64,000 bases of DNA. Origin: Gallionella sp. (GTDB lineage Bacteria > Pseudomonadota > Gammaproteobacteria > Burkholderiales > Gallionellaceae). This document shows, piece after piece, positions 1 through 8,670 of the stretch (position 1 is the first letter of the stretch; the number at the start of each line of letters is the position of its first letter). Position numbers and translations under genes: made by a program. The stretch covers positions 1-64,000 of the forward strand of contig JAUSMR010000012.1 of NCBI GenBank assembly GCA_030645955.1, read 5' to 3'. The notes beneath the pieces are model-generated. The model saw only the letters and a program-made list of their open reading frames with translations, was not told where the DNA came from and searched no databases.

Positions 1-203
1 GGCTCAAGGTTTTACTGCCGCACAACTTTACGGCTCCCTTTGACCAAACCATCGCAGCACAATTATGGTGAAAATATAGCATAACAACACCCCTCATTTT
101 TGATCTACGTCAACTAGCCGGAACATTTCATGAATTCGCACCTGCAAAACCTCCAACTGCTTTTTATGGGGTGATGCAACAAAGTCACTTCGTGGGAAGC
201 TCA

Positions 204-938
204 TTACTTATTGGCTTCTTTAAGCGGCGCTTGACGATCAGCCAGCTTCATCCGCACCAGCGAAGCCAGTACTTCCGCCATAACACCGAACGAGAACACC
301 TTGGATTTGCCGTGAATGCGGGGCCGGATATTCATCCCTGCATGTGCAAACCGCTTACCCTCGTGATGGGCATTTAAAAGCACCTCGCTCTGAAAAGTGT
401 AACCTTGCGAAAGCAGCTTCACCGAACGGATCCAACCGGTGGGATAAATAACTATGCCGTTGGTATACCTGAAATTGGTTCGAAACAGGAAGTTGAATAT
501 GGAGAGATACAGAAAAGAGATGGCCCGCCTATGGAATGGTCGCAGCGACGGATTTGCTACGTAAGTAACAACAAAATCCAAGTCCCCGGCGAAAAGCGCG
601 GCTACCGCCCCGGGGAAAAACCCCAGATCAAACTCGTTATCGCCAGGAACTATGAGGCAGTAATCTTTTTTGGCGATGGCGACACCCGCCAGAAAACTTT
701 TGCCAACCCCTTTCCTGGTTTCATTGCGTACAAATTCAACATTGCCGTATTGGGAACTTAGCCCCGCAACCGCCGCTGCGGTTCCATCCGTACTGCCGTC
801 GTCGATCACGATAATCTCGTAATCGAGCACGCCGCTCTTCCCCGAAATAAACGCAATCTCCTCCATGACGGCGGGAAGGCTCTTCTCTTCGTTGAGCGCG
901 GGCACTATGAAACTGAACGAGGGAACCGACCTGCTCAT
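204..938 (-). CDS. Family 2 glycosyltransferase (dolichol-phosphate-mannose-synthase-like)
   Basis: A 244-residue cytoplasmic GT-A glycosyltransferase. It opens with the GT2 hallmark SFIVPALNEEKSLP, followed by the nucleotide-sugar acidic motif VIDDGSTDGT near residue 45 and PGDNEFD near residue 97. The length suits the DPM1/polyprenyl-phosphate glycosyltransferase class, which loads a sugar onto a lipid carrier. There is no clear C-terminal membrane anchor. The start codon overlaps the stop of the upstream DUF547 gene by 4 bp, so the two are translationally coupled. A polytopic GT-C enzyme upstream on the same strand could use a lipid-linked sugar made here. The sugar and acceptor cannot be read from sequence. 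Confidence 0.85.
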   Translation of the reverse strand: MSRSVPSFSFIVPALNEEKSLPAVMEEIAFISGKSGVLDYEIIVIDDGSTDGTAAAVAGLSSQYGNVEFVRNETRKGVGKSFLAGVAIAKKDYCLIVPGDNEFDLGFFPGAVAALFAGDLDFVVTYVANPSLRPFHRRAISFLYLSIFNFLFRTNFRYTNGIVIYPTGWIRSVKLLSQGYTFQSEVLLNAHHEGKRFAHAGMNIRPRIHGKSKVFSFGVMAEVLASLVRMKLADRQAPLKEANK

Positions 939-1699
939 CGTACGGTATTCAAATCCCAGTTATAGGGCAGGTACTTTATTTTATAGTCCGCGGGGATATT
1001 ACGGCTGCCCCCCGGTTCGCTGTTAAGAAAGCCGATAATGCCGCCTGTCCCTGCGAAATCCTTTTCATACCAGTCGAAAATCATGGAAAGGAACACCGTC
1101 TTATTTTCACGGTCTACACGCATCCCTTTTTCCCTGTTTTCGAGGAACCGGTTGATCTGGGATTTCAATTGGCCATTCAAAGCGGATACCGTATATGCTT
1201 CCGGCCGCATGTCGGGACACGAAACGGAGGCGCAGACGATGGCAAAGTGGATGGCTGGTTCATTCATGGGGCGGAGTATTTTGTGCTCGATGTCGTTAAG
1301 TGAGTAAGTTTTGCCGCCGACTTTTCCCGCCGGTGCCGACCACACCGGTGAAAAAATGCTCCCCACATCCTTGATGCCGGTGACGGGAAAATGATCACGC
1401 ACCAGTTTCACCGCAAATATGTTGTAGACGTTAATCCAAAACGCCAGTGTCTCTTCCCGCCCGCGAAGTTCTTCCGGCGAAAACGATTCCAGACCGCCGA
1501 CGAGTTTGTCAAACTCACGCGAATTGAGGATGGCGGCATAGTCGAAGCCGGTATAGCCGATGCCCGCGTAATTCGATGTCCGCGTATTTTTCTTAAGCAT
1601 CGCGTCCCACTGGCTGAAATCGAACGCGTACAGCGGCATCGACAGGCACAGCGATATGAACAGGGCTGCGATAGCCGATGCTTGCCGGCATTGCTTCAT
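935..1699 (-). CDS. DUF547 domain protein, exported
   Basis: A 254-residue protein with a clear Sec signal peptide: a basic start MKQCR, then a hydrophobic stretch ending in MPLYAFDF. The rest is a DUF547 domain, recognisable from FWINVYNIFAVKLV near residue 88 and HFAIVCASVSCPDMRPEAY near residue 151. The biochemical role of DUF547 is unknown; its conserved Cys and His residues are suggestive of catalysis. It lies directly upstream of, and overlaps, a family 2 glycosyltransferase, so a role in envelope glycan metabolism is possible but is only inferred from context. Confidence 0.85.
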   Translation of the reverse strand: MKQCRQASAIAALFISLCLSMPLYAFDFSQWDAMLKKNTRTSNYAGIGYTGFDYAAILNSREFDKLVGGLESFSPEELRGREETLAFWINVYNIFAVKLVRDHFPVTGIKDVGSIFSPVWSAPAGKVGGKTYSLNDIEHKILRPMNEPAIHFAIVCASVSCPDMRPEAYTVSALNGQLKSQINRFLENREKGMRVDRENKTVFLSMIFDWYEKDFAGTGGIIGFLNSEPGGSRNIPADYKIKYLPYNWDLNTVR

Positions 1700-1870
1700 T
1701 TGAAAAAACTATCCACCATCAGTGCCATTTACGTGTTAATGCCCATACGAATATTGGTAAAGACTGGCCGCAAACAGTCTTGTTATTGTTCATGGCTGAT
1801 GCTTTACCACCCACCCATCTTTGTCAAGCGTAATTGGCGGAAATGCGGCTGTTTACCATCTACCGGGCAT

Positions 1871-3298
1871 CTACGTCGACCGTGGGGACGATCCTTCATG
1901 CAGAGGCATATTGAGTTTCCACCTTCTTGCAAGCCAGCTTAGAACAAGTGCACCTATAGTAGCCGCCCAGATGATGGCGGGGATGGCGTCTTTTTCCTCC
2001 CACGTCCCAAGAAGCGTGAAGTTAATCAGCACGCGGTATGAGAGCAGCACTGCCCATGTCATCACCAGCCCGGCGGTTCCAGGAACGAATGGAAGAAGGC
2101 AGGTCAAATAGAGCGCGTACCACGGGTGAAGCGTAGGTGTAAGCAAAAGGAAAGCCAGTGCGATGCAATAAGCAGTCTTGAAAGCCGCCGGAAAAATGGA
2201 TGGGGTATAAACGTCTGCCGCCGGGTATTCACGTTTGCGGAACAGCGACACATACAAAGTAGCCGCTATGAGAAGAAATGAAACCGCAAGTATCTGCCGG
2301 GCCGTGGAACCGGATGGGAATATTTCATGAAGCGACTGAAATAAAAATCCGGCGAATTCCCAATTGCGCACGTAGATATCCAGAGTGGTGAACATGTTGT
2401 AAAGGCCGGGAAGGAAGGGAATTGACAGCGCGGCGCCGCCGATAACGGTACCAAGAATGAACGGCCCCCTGCCCTTCCTGCCGGCCAGGAAAATAAATGC
2501 CGGGAAAAAGACCATGGGGAAAAGTTTAACGAGCACAGCAAAAGAAAATACGACACCCGCCACCGCAGGGGCTGGAACTTTGCTGGAGGGTGAAAAAACC
2601 GGATCGTTTTTCCGGGGAATCAACAGCATGAACGCCAGCATCAAAAAAAGAATCCCCGCGCCATCGATGTGCCCCGAGCCAGCGATTTCCAGGATTGGCA
2701 GGGGATGCCAGGCATAGAGCACAGCACGCGACGGCGGCATGTTCATCCGTGAAAGGATGCGCAATATGATGGCGCAAACAGCGATATCCGCCGCGACAAG
2801 CACCGCTTTTATTCCCAAAATGCCGCCCAAAAATGCGCCAATCGCAAAAATGATTTGTGCCGCAGGAGGGTAAATGGTAATCAAATTCGGGTGGTTGACA
2901 TGGCTGAGCAGTTCGGCGGCAGGCGGTTTGGCGTCCGATGGGGCGGAGGCATACGGGTTATTGCCGTGTAAAATCGTCAGCCCGTCCCAGAGATACCGGT
3001 AGATGTCGTCGGAGAGTTCAGGCGAACGAAACAAAAACATGAACCGGAATGCAACGGCCACAATTATAATTGTACGCGGAGACCAGCCAATATCCCTCGT
3101 TTCCCCCAGATACAGGGCGATGGAGAGAAACACCATGATGAGGGCGGACGCCCCCGCGAGCGTGGCAATGGACAAACGAAGATCGACCTGAAAAGCCAGA
3201 ATACAATAAAAGGATGCGATGATGAGCGGTATGCCCCAGGAAAAAAACTGCTTTGGAATATTCGGATTGAAGCTTTTGTTGGCGGTACTATTTGTCAT
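1871..3298 (-). CDS. GT-C mannosyltransferase-like integral membrane protein
   Basis: A 475-residue polytopic membrane protein with roughly a dozen hydrophobic segments. Typical lipid-phosphate-sugar GT-C features are visible: an acidic early loop ELSDDIYRYLWDG near residue 94, NNPYASAP after it, IYPPAAQ near residue 143, and a WHPLPILE segment near residue 198. These enzymes move a sugar from a polyprenyl-phosphate donor to an acceptor on the outer face of the inner membrane. The proposed start gives an N-terminal membrane segment, but it overlaps the divergent rhodanese gene by 80 bp. The linked GT2 gene downstream could supply the lipid-sugar donor. Donor and acceptor are unknown. Confidence 0.75.
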   Translation of the reverse strand: MTNSTANKSFNPNIPKQFFSWGIPLIIASFYCILAFQVDLRLSIATLAGASALIMVFLSIALYLGETRDIGWSPRTIIIVAVAFRFMFLFRSPELSDDIYRYLWDGLTILHGNNPYASAPSDAKPPAAELLSHVNHPNLITIYPPAAQIIFAIGAFLGGILGIKAVLVAADIAVCAIILRILSRMNMPPSRAVLYAWHPLPILEIAGSGHIDGAGILFLMLAFMLLIPRKNDPVFSPSSKVPAPAVAGVVFSFAVLVKLFPMVFFPAFIFLAGRKGRGPFILGTVIGGAALSIPFLPGLYNMFTTLDIYVRNWEFAGFLFQSLHEIFPSGSTARQILAVSFLLIAATLYVSLFRKREYPAADVYTPSIFPAAFKTAYCIALAFLLLTPTLHPWYALYLTCLLPFVPGTAGLVMTWAVLLSYRVLINFTLLGTWEEKDAIPAIIWAATIGALVLSWLARRWKLNMPLHEGSSPRST

Positions 3299-4106
3299 GA
3301 CCGGAATTATGTTATCAGAGGGAAGCGCAATGGCTGGCGATATGAGCTTGATCGAACCTTCCGTCCTGAACGGTGAACTTCCAAAATATGTGGTCCTTGA
3401 TGCCCGGCCAAAGTCCGAATGGCAAGCCGGTCACATCCCCGGCGCGTTATCATTTTCATGGGAGAACTTTACCAGAACCGACGAGCAAGGAGTACCGTTC
3501 AGGGTGTTACCCCCGCAGGAAATGGCTTTGGCGCTGGGTGCAATGGGGATTGATGAAAAAACCTCTATTGTCATTTACGGCGACGCCGATAAAAGCTGGG
3601 GCGGCGAAGGATGGGCCGCCTGGACGCTCGCGTGGTTGGGACATGCGGGCTCCGTCCGCATATTGAATGGCGGCATTCAGGCATGGCGGAATGGCGGCCT
3701 TACGGTAACGCCCGATGCGCCGAAACACAGGGAAAAAGCCGCCTACAATTTCAAGCTCGCGCCCCGCTGGGATATTTCCACCGCCGAGATCGAGCAGCGA
3801 AAATCTCCGATGGTATTAATCGATACCCGCTCGACGATGGAATGGCTGCTTGGGAAGATACCGGGCGCGATCCATATCGAGTGGACAAAGTTTTACACCG
3901 GCGCCGACCGCCGTCCGCTGGATGCTGCGGCTTTCAGACAACTGCTGAAAGGCCATGGCATAGATACCGGCAAACCGGTTGTCTATTACTGCCGGGGAGG
4001 AGTCCGTTCCGGGTATGCATGGATGGTGCACCAACTTGCGGGGCTGCCCGATGCGCGCAATTACGAAGGTGGCATGGAGGCATGGTGGAAGCTGTCCTCC
4101 AAATAG
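3219..4106 (+). CDS. Exported tandem-rhodanese sulfurtransferase
   Basis: A 295-residue protein with a signal peptide (hydrophobic LKLLLAVLFVMTGIM, then cleavage near SAMAGD at residue 40) and two rhodanese domains. The first carries VLDARPKSEWQAGHIPGA, but its active-site loop reads YGDADKSWGG with no Cys, so it is structural. The second has the catalytic Cys258 in YYCRGGVRSGY. This inactive-plus-active layout is that of thiosulfate or 3-mercaptopyruvate sulfurtransferases; here it would act in the periplasm. The chosen start is needed for the signal peptide, and it overlaps the 5' end of the divergent GT-C gene. An internal ATG at 3297 would lose the export signal. Confidence 0.85.
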   Translation: MMSGMPQEKNCFGIFGLKLLLAVLFVMTGIMLSEGSAMAGDMSLIEPSVLNGELPKYVVLDARPKSEWQAGHIPGALSFSWENFTRTDEQGVPFRVLPPQEMALALGAMGIDEKTSIVIYGDADKSWGGEGWAAWTLAWLGHAGSVRILNGGIQAWRNGGLTVTPDAPKHREKAAYNFKLAPRWDISTAEIEQRKSPMVLIDTRSTMEWLLGKIPGAIHIEWTKFYTGADRRPLDAAAFRQLLKGHGIDTGKPVVYYCRGGVRSGYAWMVHQLAGLPDARNYEGGMEAWWKLSSK

Positions 4107-4132
4107 TCAGCTACTGATGTGCTAACAGGCTG

Positions 4133-5605
4133 CTAACTCCGGCGGATCTGCACCATATCAGCGAGGTCTTTCAGGATCACCAGCATGAAACCGGCAGGAA
4201 AGAGCATTAAAAATGGGATCGCCAGCCAGGTTCCCCTTTGCCACGAGAAGATTACTGGCAGAAAACTATAGACCAAGAACAGGGTGTTCATTGCAAGGTA
4301 TGGAATTGCCCTCTGGCGATAGAGAAATGCCAACAGGGGCGGCGACTGACTTCCCTGCAATCCGAACTTCGGCGTCCGTTCAAAATAGCCGCCGTTGCTC
4401 AAAGCCCCCTTGATGACGGAAAGAGAAATGCTGGGAGACATCCCGATGCCAAAAACCGGCAGGAGAGGCAGCCACCGCAGCGAGCGGACTGACCCGCTGA
4501 CCAGCGTGTACGCGAAGAAATACATCAGAATGGCGAAACTTGTTCCGGCAAGCAACGGCAAATCGACCTTCAGCAGTTGATACGGCCCGATGTCCACGCG
4601 CCACGTGATGGCGGCATACAGGGTAAGGGTTGTTAGCGTGCCGAGCAACCAGCCAAGGTTCGCCAGAAGATGTGCCACCGCCTCGGCCTTCACTGAAAAC
4701 GGCAACGGGGAGGCAAGCAGACGCGGCAGTATCTTTCGCGCCGTCTGTATGGAACCTTTGGCCCACCGCTGCTGCTGGCTCCGGAATGCCGCAAGGGTTA
4801 TGGGGAGTTCGGAGGGAACCGCGATGTCATCCCGATAGATAAACTTCCACCCGCGCAGCTGGGCGCGATAGCTTAAGTCCAGGTCTTCGGTCACCGTATC
4901 CGCCTTCCATCCGCCAGCGGATTCTATCGCGCTCCGCCGCCAAATGCCGGCCGTTCCGTTGAAGTTAAAAAAAAGGTTGCGCCCGCACCGCACCCGGTGT
5001 TCGATTCCGAAATGCGGGCTAAGCAGAAGTGACTGGACGCCGGTGAGCCACGATGCCTCGGCGTTAAGAAAAGTCCATCTCGCCTGAACCATGCCGATTT
5101 TCGGGTCGGAGAAACAAGGAACTGTCCGAACCAGAAAATCGGGTTGCGGAAGAAAATCCGCATCGAAAATGGCGATGAATTCGCCCGCCGCATGCGCCAT
5201 CCCCTCCTGCAGCGCCCCTGCCTTATACCCTTTCCTGTGCCCGCGCCTGAATACCCCGATATTTACCCCTTCAAGGGCCAGCCGGTTCACGGTTTCATCA
5301 ACGATACCCACGGTATCGTCAGTCGAATCGTCCAGAACCTGAATCTCCAGCTTGTCCTTCGGCCACTCAAGACGGGCGGCAAATTCGATCAGCCGCGCGG
5401 CGACGAAACGCTCGTTGTAGAAGGGTAACTGGATGGTCACAACCGGAAAATCCGCCAGGTTGGCAGGTGGAATGTCGGAGCATTTTTTGCGGCGCTCCGT
5501 GTACCAGCATGCGATCAGCCATAACCGGTGCAGCCCGTAGAAAAGGAGTCCGCCAAGGGAGGCAAAATGAATAATCGTCAGTATCCGCAGGTAATCAAAA
5601 CTCAT
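4133..5605 (-). CDS. Processive-type family 2 glycosyltransferase, membrane-bound
   Basis: A 490-residue protein with an N-terminal membrane segment, a cytoplasmic GT2 domain and about four C-terminal membrane segments, the architecture of cellulose, mannan and ceramide-glucosyl synthases. The D,D,D,Q(Q/R)xRW set is complete: VLDDSTDDT near residue 90, IFDADFLPQPDF near 147, TVTEDLDLSYRAQLRGW near 240 and QQQRWAKGS near 278. It should polymerise or transfer a sugar from a nucleotide donor, with the membrane segments forming an export path. No c-di-GMP PilZ domain is present. It stands alone on the minus strand, downstream-facing the rhodanese gene. The product is unknown. Confidence 0.85.
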   Translation of the reverse strand: MSFDYLRILTIIHFASLGGLLFYGLHRLWLIACWYTERRKKCSDIPPANLADFPVVTIQLPFYNERFVAARLIEFAARLEWPKDKLEIQVLDDSTDDTVGIVDETVNRLALEGVNIGVFRRGHRKGYKAGALQEGMAHAAGEFIAIFDADFLPQPDFLVRTVPCFSDPKIGMVQARWTFLNAEASWLTGVQSLLLSPHFGIEHRVRCGRNLFFNFNGTAGIWRRSAIESAGGWKADTVTEDLDLSYRAQLRGWKFIYRDDIAVPSELPITLAAFRSQQQRWAKGSIQTARKILPRLLASPLPFSVKAEAVAHLLANLGWLLGTLTTLTLYAAITWRVDIGPYQLLKVDLPLLAGTSFAILMYFFAYTLVSGSVRSLRWLPLLPVFGIGMSPSISLSVIKGALSNGGYFERTPKFGLQGSQSPPLLAFLYRQRAIPYLAMNTLFLVYSFLPVIFSWQRGTWLAIPFLMLFPAGFMLVILKDLADMVQIRRS

Positions 5606-5726
5606 TGTGTTCCATTGCTTTTGTTGCGCTCCCTTAAGTTGACCGAAAGTTTAGCATATTGATTTGTGGCTAAACGAAATCGAAAACAATCGGACGGAAG
5701 TGCAAATTTTATGAATATAAAATTAC
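5606..5726. other. AT-rich intergenic spacer upstream of the structured leader
   Basis: This 121-base AT-rich spacer separates the minus-strand glycosyltransferase from the structured leader. I see no open reading frame of note. It should contain the promoters for both directions, but I could not fix a convincing -35/-10 pair. Confidence 0.4.
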
Positions 5727-6089
5727 CAACAAAACCCGTTTCAAATTTGATATTATTTGCCTTGCTGCCGTATTGGTTCCTGGTTGGCTCGCCGTAACGC
5801 CGTATTTATCTTCATTTTGGAAGGTGGATCGGGTCTGACGGCCAGCGTGTAGCTGACCTGGTTCGGGTGCGACGGAATGTACCGTATCAAAGCGCTGCCA
5901 GCGAGCAGGTCAGCAGATCCTATGAGGTGCGAGGCTCCAACCGTTCGCGACGAATCAGTCGCCCAATCGAGTTGCCGGAGCTTTTCAATACGCGCGAATT
6001 CCATCACGGGGTTTGGCGTAGACGTCATCATGTCTGTCTTCCTTCGCGAGTTCTGGTCGTGCCCTTTTTGTATTTTACTGGGGGTAGCC
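5727..6089 (+). ncRNA. Structured leader, copy A (candidate cis-regulatory RNA)
   Basis: A leader of about 360 bases ahead of the corrinoid operon, repeated almost exactly at 27906-28271. Between 5826 and 5981 the two copies differ at only about three bases. Clear stems: GCTGACCTG at 5852-5860 with CAGGTCAGC at 5906-5914 (9 bp), enclosed by GGATC 5826-5830 with GATCC 5916-5920; inner hairpins ACGG/CCGT (5872-5875, 5882-5885) and CGCT/AGCG (5893-5896, 5900-5903); then GCTCC 5934-5938 with GGAGC 5977-5981 enclosing GCGAC/GTCGC (5947-5951, 5958-5962). I do not recognise the cobalamin, SAM or TPP riboswitch consensus. It could be a new riboswitch, a structured untranslated leader, or a mobile palindromic element. 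Confidence 0.5.
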
Positions 6090-6218
6090 ATGTCTCATCT
6101 TGATAAATTCGACGCCGTCATTCACGACCTGATCGAAGCCACAACTATCGGTTGCGACACCATATTCCCACGCACTGCCATTCATGCCCAATTTTGCCGC
6201 CGCATCTGGCGCGCTTGA
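6090..6218 (+). CDS. Small ORF (42 aa) behind the leader; shares its N-terminus with the hexa-rhodanese lipoprotein
   Basis: This ATG follows the purine-rich stretch GGGGGTAGCC and encodes 42 residues beginning MSHLDKFDAVIHD. The 905-residue rhodanese lipoprotein at 28272 begins with almost the same 13 residues behind the same leader, which fixes this start in both copies. After residue 13 the two diverge. It may be a leader peptide coupled to the corrinoid gene 43 bases downstream, or the truncated 5' end of a duplicated gene. No domain is recognisable. Confidence 0.4.
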   Translation: MSHLDKFDAVIHDLIEATTIGCDTIFPRTAIHAQFCRRIWRA

Positions 6219-6261
6219 TACAGAGGCATGTCAACTTATAACTAAAGAGGGGGGATTTGAA

Positions 6262-6921
6262 ATGACCAGGGAACGAGGGGATATTTTAAAGGATCTGATG
6301 GACGGCGTTTTTCTCATGAACGAGGATCTCGTCATAAAGGCCGCTAATGAAATTGTGGAGGCCAAGTACGATGCTTACGACGCCATTAACAACGGCCTGA
6401 TCGCCGGCATGAACCAGGCCGGGGTGCTTTTCGATCAAGAAGAGTATTTTGTGCCGGAACTGCTCATCTGTTCCGATGCGATGTACGCGGGAATTGAAAT
6501 ACTCCGCCCGCATCTCAAAGTGGGTGACGTGCGGGAAAAGCACAAGGTGGTTATCGGCGTGGTGGAAGGGGATACCCACGACATCGGGAAAAATCTGGTG
6601 AAGATCATGATGGATGCCGCCGGTTTCGAGGTGCATGACCTGGGAAGAAACGTGCCACTGGCCAGTTTTGTCGAAAAAGCCAAAGAGGTTGGCGCGAAAC
6701 TGATCTGCCTGTCTACGCTCATGACCACCACCATGGATGGCATGGCGACGGTGATCGAGATGCTCAAGGAAGAGGGAATCAGGGATTCTTACAAGGTCAT
6801 CATTGGCGGCGGGCCGATCTCGCAGGCCTTTGCCAACAAGATAGGGGCAGATGGCTACGCCGATAACGCGGCAGGCGCAATCAGATTAGCCAATAGCCTG
6901 CTGGCGAAAGCCGCAGCTTAA
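6262..6921 (+). CDS. Corrinoid (B12-binding) methyl-carrier protein
   Basis: A 219-residue protein with a methionine-synthase-type helical cap (about residues 5-90) and a Rossmann B12-binding domain. The cobalt ligand motif DxHxxG is present as GDTHDIGKN, with His106 as the lower axial ligand, followed by the family signatures GRNVP and LSTLMTTTM. Such proteins (MtbC/MttC/MtmC type) carry a methyl group on cobalt between a substrate methyltransferase and an acceptor methyltransferase. The start at 6262 follows a strong GAGGGGGGAT ribosome-binding site; an upstream in-frame ATG at 6184 lacks one. Two MtaA-type genes and an activase follow in the same operon. Confidence 0.9.
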   Translation: MTRERGDILKDLMDGVFLMNEDLVIKAANEIVEAKYDAYDAINNGLIAGMNQAGVLFDQEEYFVPELLICSDAMYAGIEILRPHLKVGDVREKHKVVIGVVEGDTHDIGKNLVKIMMDAAGFEVHDLGRNVPLASFVEKAKEVGAKLICLSTLMTTTMDGMATVIEMLKEEGIRDSYKVIIGGGPISQAFANKIGADGYADNAAGAIRLANSLLAKAAA

Positions 6922-6934
6922 CGAGGAGGTCAAT

Positions 6935-8026
6935 ATGAACACCACTGTTGCTATTCCCGCCGATACGCAAAATTCGCTCGAACGGGTGATGTGTTACCTG
7001 AAAGGCGAAAAGCCGCAACGCGTCGCCTGTTTTCCGCTGATACTCAACCACGCGGCCCGCGTGCTGGGAGTTCCCGTGGGAAAATATAACCGCGATGGCA
7101 AAACGATGGGCAAAGCCCACGTCGCCGCGTTCCGCCGGTACGGAAACGACCTTATCCTGATTTTCTCGACCACGTCCACCCTCGCCGAGGCGATGGGAAC
7201 AAAGATGAAGTTTTTTGATGAAGACGCCCCCCAGATTGACGAGCCGCTCATTCATCAGCACTCCGACATTTCCAAGGTGAAAGTGCCGGACTTCTCCAAA
7301 GACGGACGGCTGCCGGTTTACCTGGAGGCTACCGAGATATGCGTGGCGGAAGTGGGCAGCGAAGTCGTTGTCAGCACCGTTTTCGGCGGACCGTTAACCA
7401 CAGCGGCGGCGCTATACCCGGTGGAGCTTCTTACCCGGGATATGATAAAGAACCCCAAATGGGTGCATGAGCTTCTGGAGATCTGCACGCAGGCCGGGAT
7501 CAAGTTCATCGACGAGATCCTCGCAAGAAAAGCGCTGCCGATAATCGTCGAACCGATCGGCTCCGCCAGTCTGGTTAGCCCGCGCCACTTCCACGAGTTC
7601 GTTGCGCCGTACCTGAAACGCATGTCCGACCACATCCACAAGACCGGCGGTGGAATGCCCGCCGTGCTGCACATCTGCGGCAAGACCAAACCGAACTGGA
7701 CGCCAATGCTGGAAGCCGAATTTGATATATGGAGTCTGGATGCGGTTGATCTTGGCGAAGCCAAGAAGGCGGTTGGGCACCGCGTGGCGCTGGTGGGCAA
7801 CGTCGTTCCGGCAAACCTGCTGAAGAATTCGCCCGAAGAGATTGACGCCGAAGCACGGGACATCTGCGAAAAAATGGGAGACAAGGTTGGCTTCATTCTC
7901 GGTTCGGGATGCGAAGTGCCGATCAACACCCCGCCGGAGAATATCGACGCTCTCATCAATGCCGCCCGCAAATACGGACGGTATGACAATCAAGGGTCGC
8001 GGCCGACAAACAAGCAACAACACTAA
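6935..8026 (+). CDS. MtaA/UroD-family corrinoid methyltransferase 1
   Basis: A 363-residue TIM-barrel protein of the uroporphyrinogen decarboxylase superfamily, in the branch that moves methyl groups to or from corrinoid proteins. The zinc-binding His-x-Cys is visible as LHICGKT (His246, Cys248), with a second Cys326 in GSGCEVP; UroD proper lacks this set. It starts 14 bases after the corrinoid gene with a good GAGGAGG site. In known systems the enzyme passes methyl from the corrinoid protein to coenzyme M or tetrahydrofolate, or the reverse. The substrate is not evident. Confidence 0.85.
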   Translation: MNTTVAIPADTQNSLERVMCYLKGEKPQRVACFPLILNHAARVLGVPVGKYNRDGKTMGKAHVAAFRRYGNDLILIFSTTSTLAEAMGTKMKFFDEDAPQIDEPLIHQHSDISKVKVPDFSKDGRLPVYLEATEICVAEVGSEVVVSTVFGGPLTTAAALYPVELLTRDMIKNPKWVHELLEICTQAGIKFIDEILARKALPIIVEPIGSASLVSPRHFHEFVAPYLKRMSDHIHKTGGGMPAVLHICGKTKPNWTPMLEAEFDIWSLDAVDLGEAKKAVGHRVALVGNVVPANLLKNSPEEIDAEARDICEKMGDKVGFILGSGCEVPINTPPENIDALINAARKYGRYDNQGSRPTNKQQH

Positions 8027-8036
8027 GGAGATTCAG

Positions 8037-8630
8037 ATGAAATTATTTCAAGATCGTATGTGGGTGATCGTGGCCGGTTTGATATTGGCCATCGCAGCCA
8101 CTCGCTTTAACCATTTTGGCTCGGCAGTTTCTTTGCCCGATGCTTCTTACGCGGTATTTTTTCTGTGCGGCTTATATCTGGCCAGGTTTGCGCGCGCGTC
8201 CATGGTTGTTTTTGTTGTGCTGCTTCTGGAAGCGGGTTTTGTGGATTTCTACGCGACTTCCGTTCAAGGTATCAGCGACTGGTGCATGACGCCCGCCTAT
8301 TGGTTTCTTATCCCGACTTATGGCAGCCTGTGGTTCGCCGGCCGCTGGTTTGCACTTCGTCACACCATGGAAGGCAAGCGGCTGGTCTGGTTAGCCTTGA
8401 CCGCAGGGACGGCCATCAGTTTTGCTTTCCTGTTTTCCAACGCCAGCTTTTATGTGTTCTCCGAGCGTTTTAACGATATGACTGCAACTGAATACGCATC
8501 GCGTGTTGCCCAATATTATGTTTCGTATGTCTCGGTATCCCTGCTTTATGTTGCATGTGCAGTCGCCATTCACATGGCATTCAATATCATCAGCAAAGAA
8601 AGCGCACATACACCATCAGATGTTGCCTGA
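8037..8630 (+). CDS. BtuM-like cobalamin transporter
   Basis: A 197-residue integral membrane protein with about six hydrophobic segments. A Cys lies at residue 83 in a periplasmic-type loop (SDWCMTPAYWF). From memory, the small B12 transporter BtuM of Thiobacillus denitrificans has a cobalt-coordinating Cys at almost this position and a very similar size, so I assign it to that family. Its place between two corrinoid methyltransferase genes, 10 bases after the first and behind an AAGGAG site, supports cobalamin uptake for this operon. The start at 8037 was chosen from that site. It could instead be an unrelated membrane protein. Confidence 0.65.
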   Translation: MKLFQDRMWVIVAGLILAIAATRFNHFGSAVSLPDASYAVFFLCGLYLARFARASMVVFVVLLLEAGFVDFYATSVQGISDWCMTPAYWFLIPTYGSLWFAGRWFALRHTMEGKRLVWLALTAGTAISFAFLFSNASFYVFSERFNDMTATEYASRVAQYYVSYVSVSLLYVACAVAIHMAFNIISKESAHTPSDVA

Positions 8631-8670
8631 ATGCGAATCTTTTTGCGCACCATGAACAGAGGCATTTGAC

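Noticed and set aside
5826..5981. Cobalamin riboswitch upstream of the corrinoid operon
   Set aside because: The B12 box and the conserved core of the known cobalamin riboswitch are not present, although a B12-related ligand is not ruled out.
5753..6091. Open frame on the minus strand through the structured leader (about 110 residues), conserved in both copies
   Set aside because: The differences between the copies change amino acids as often as not, there is no ribosome-binding site of note, and the palindromes explain why frames stay open. RNA structure is the better reading.
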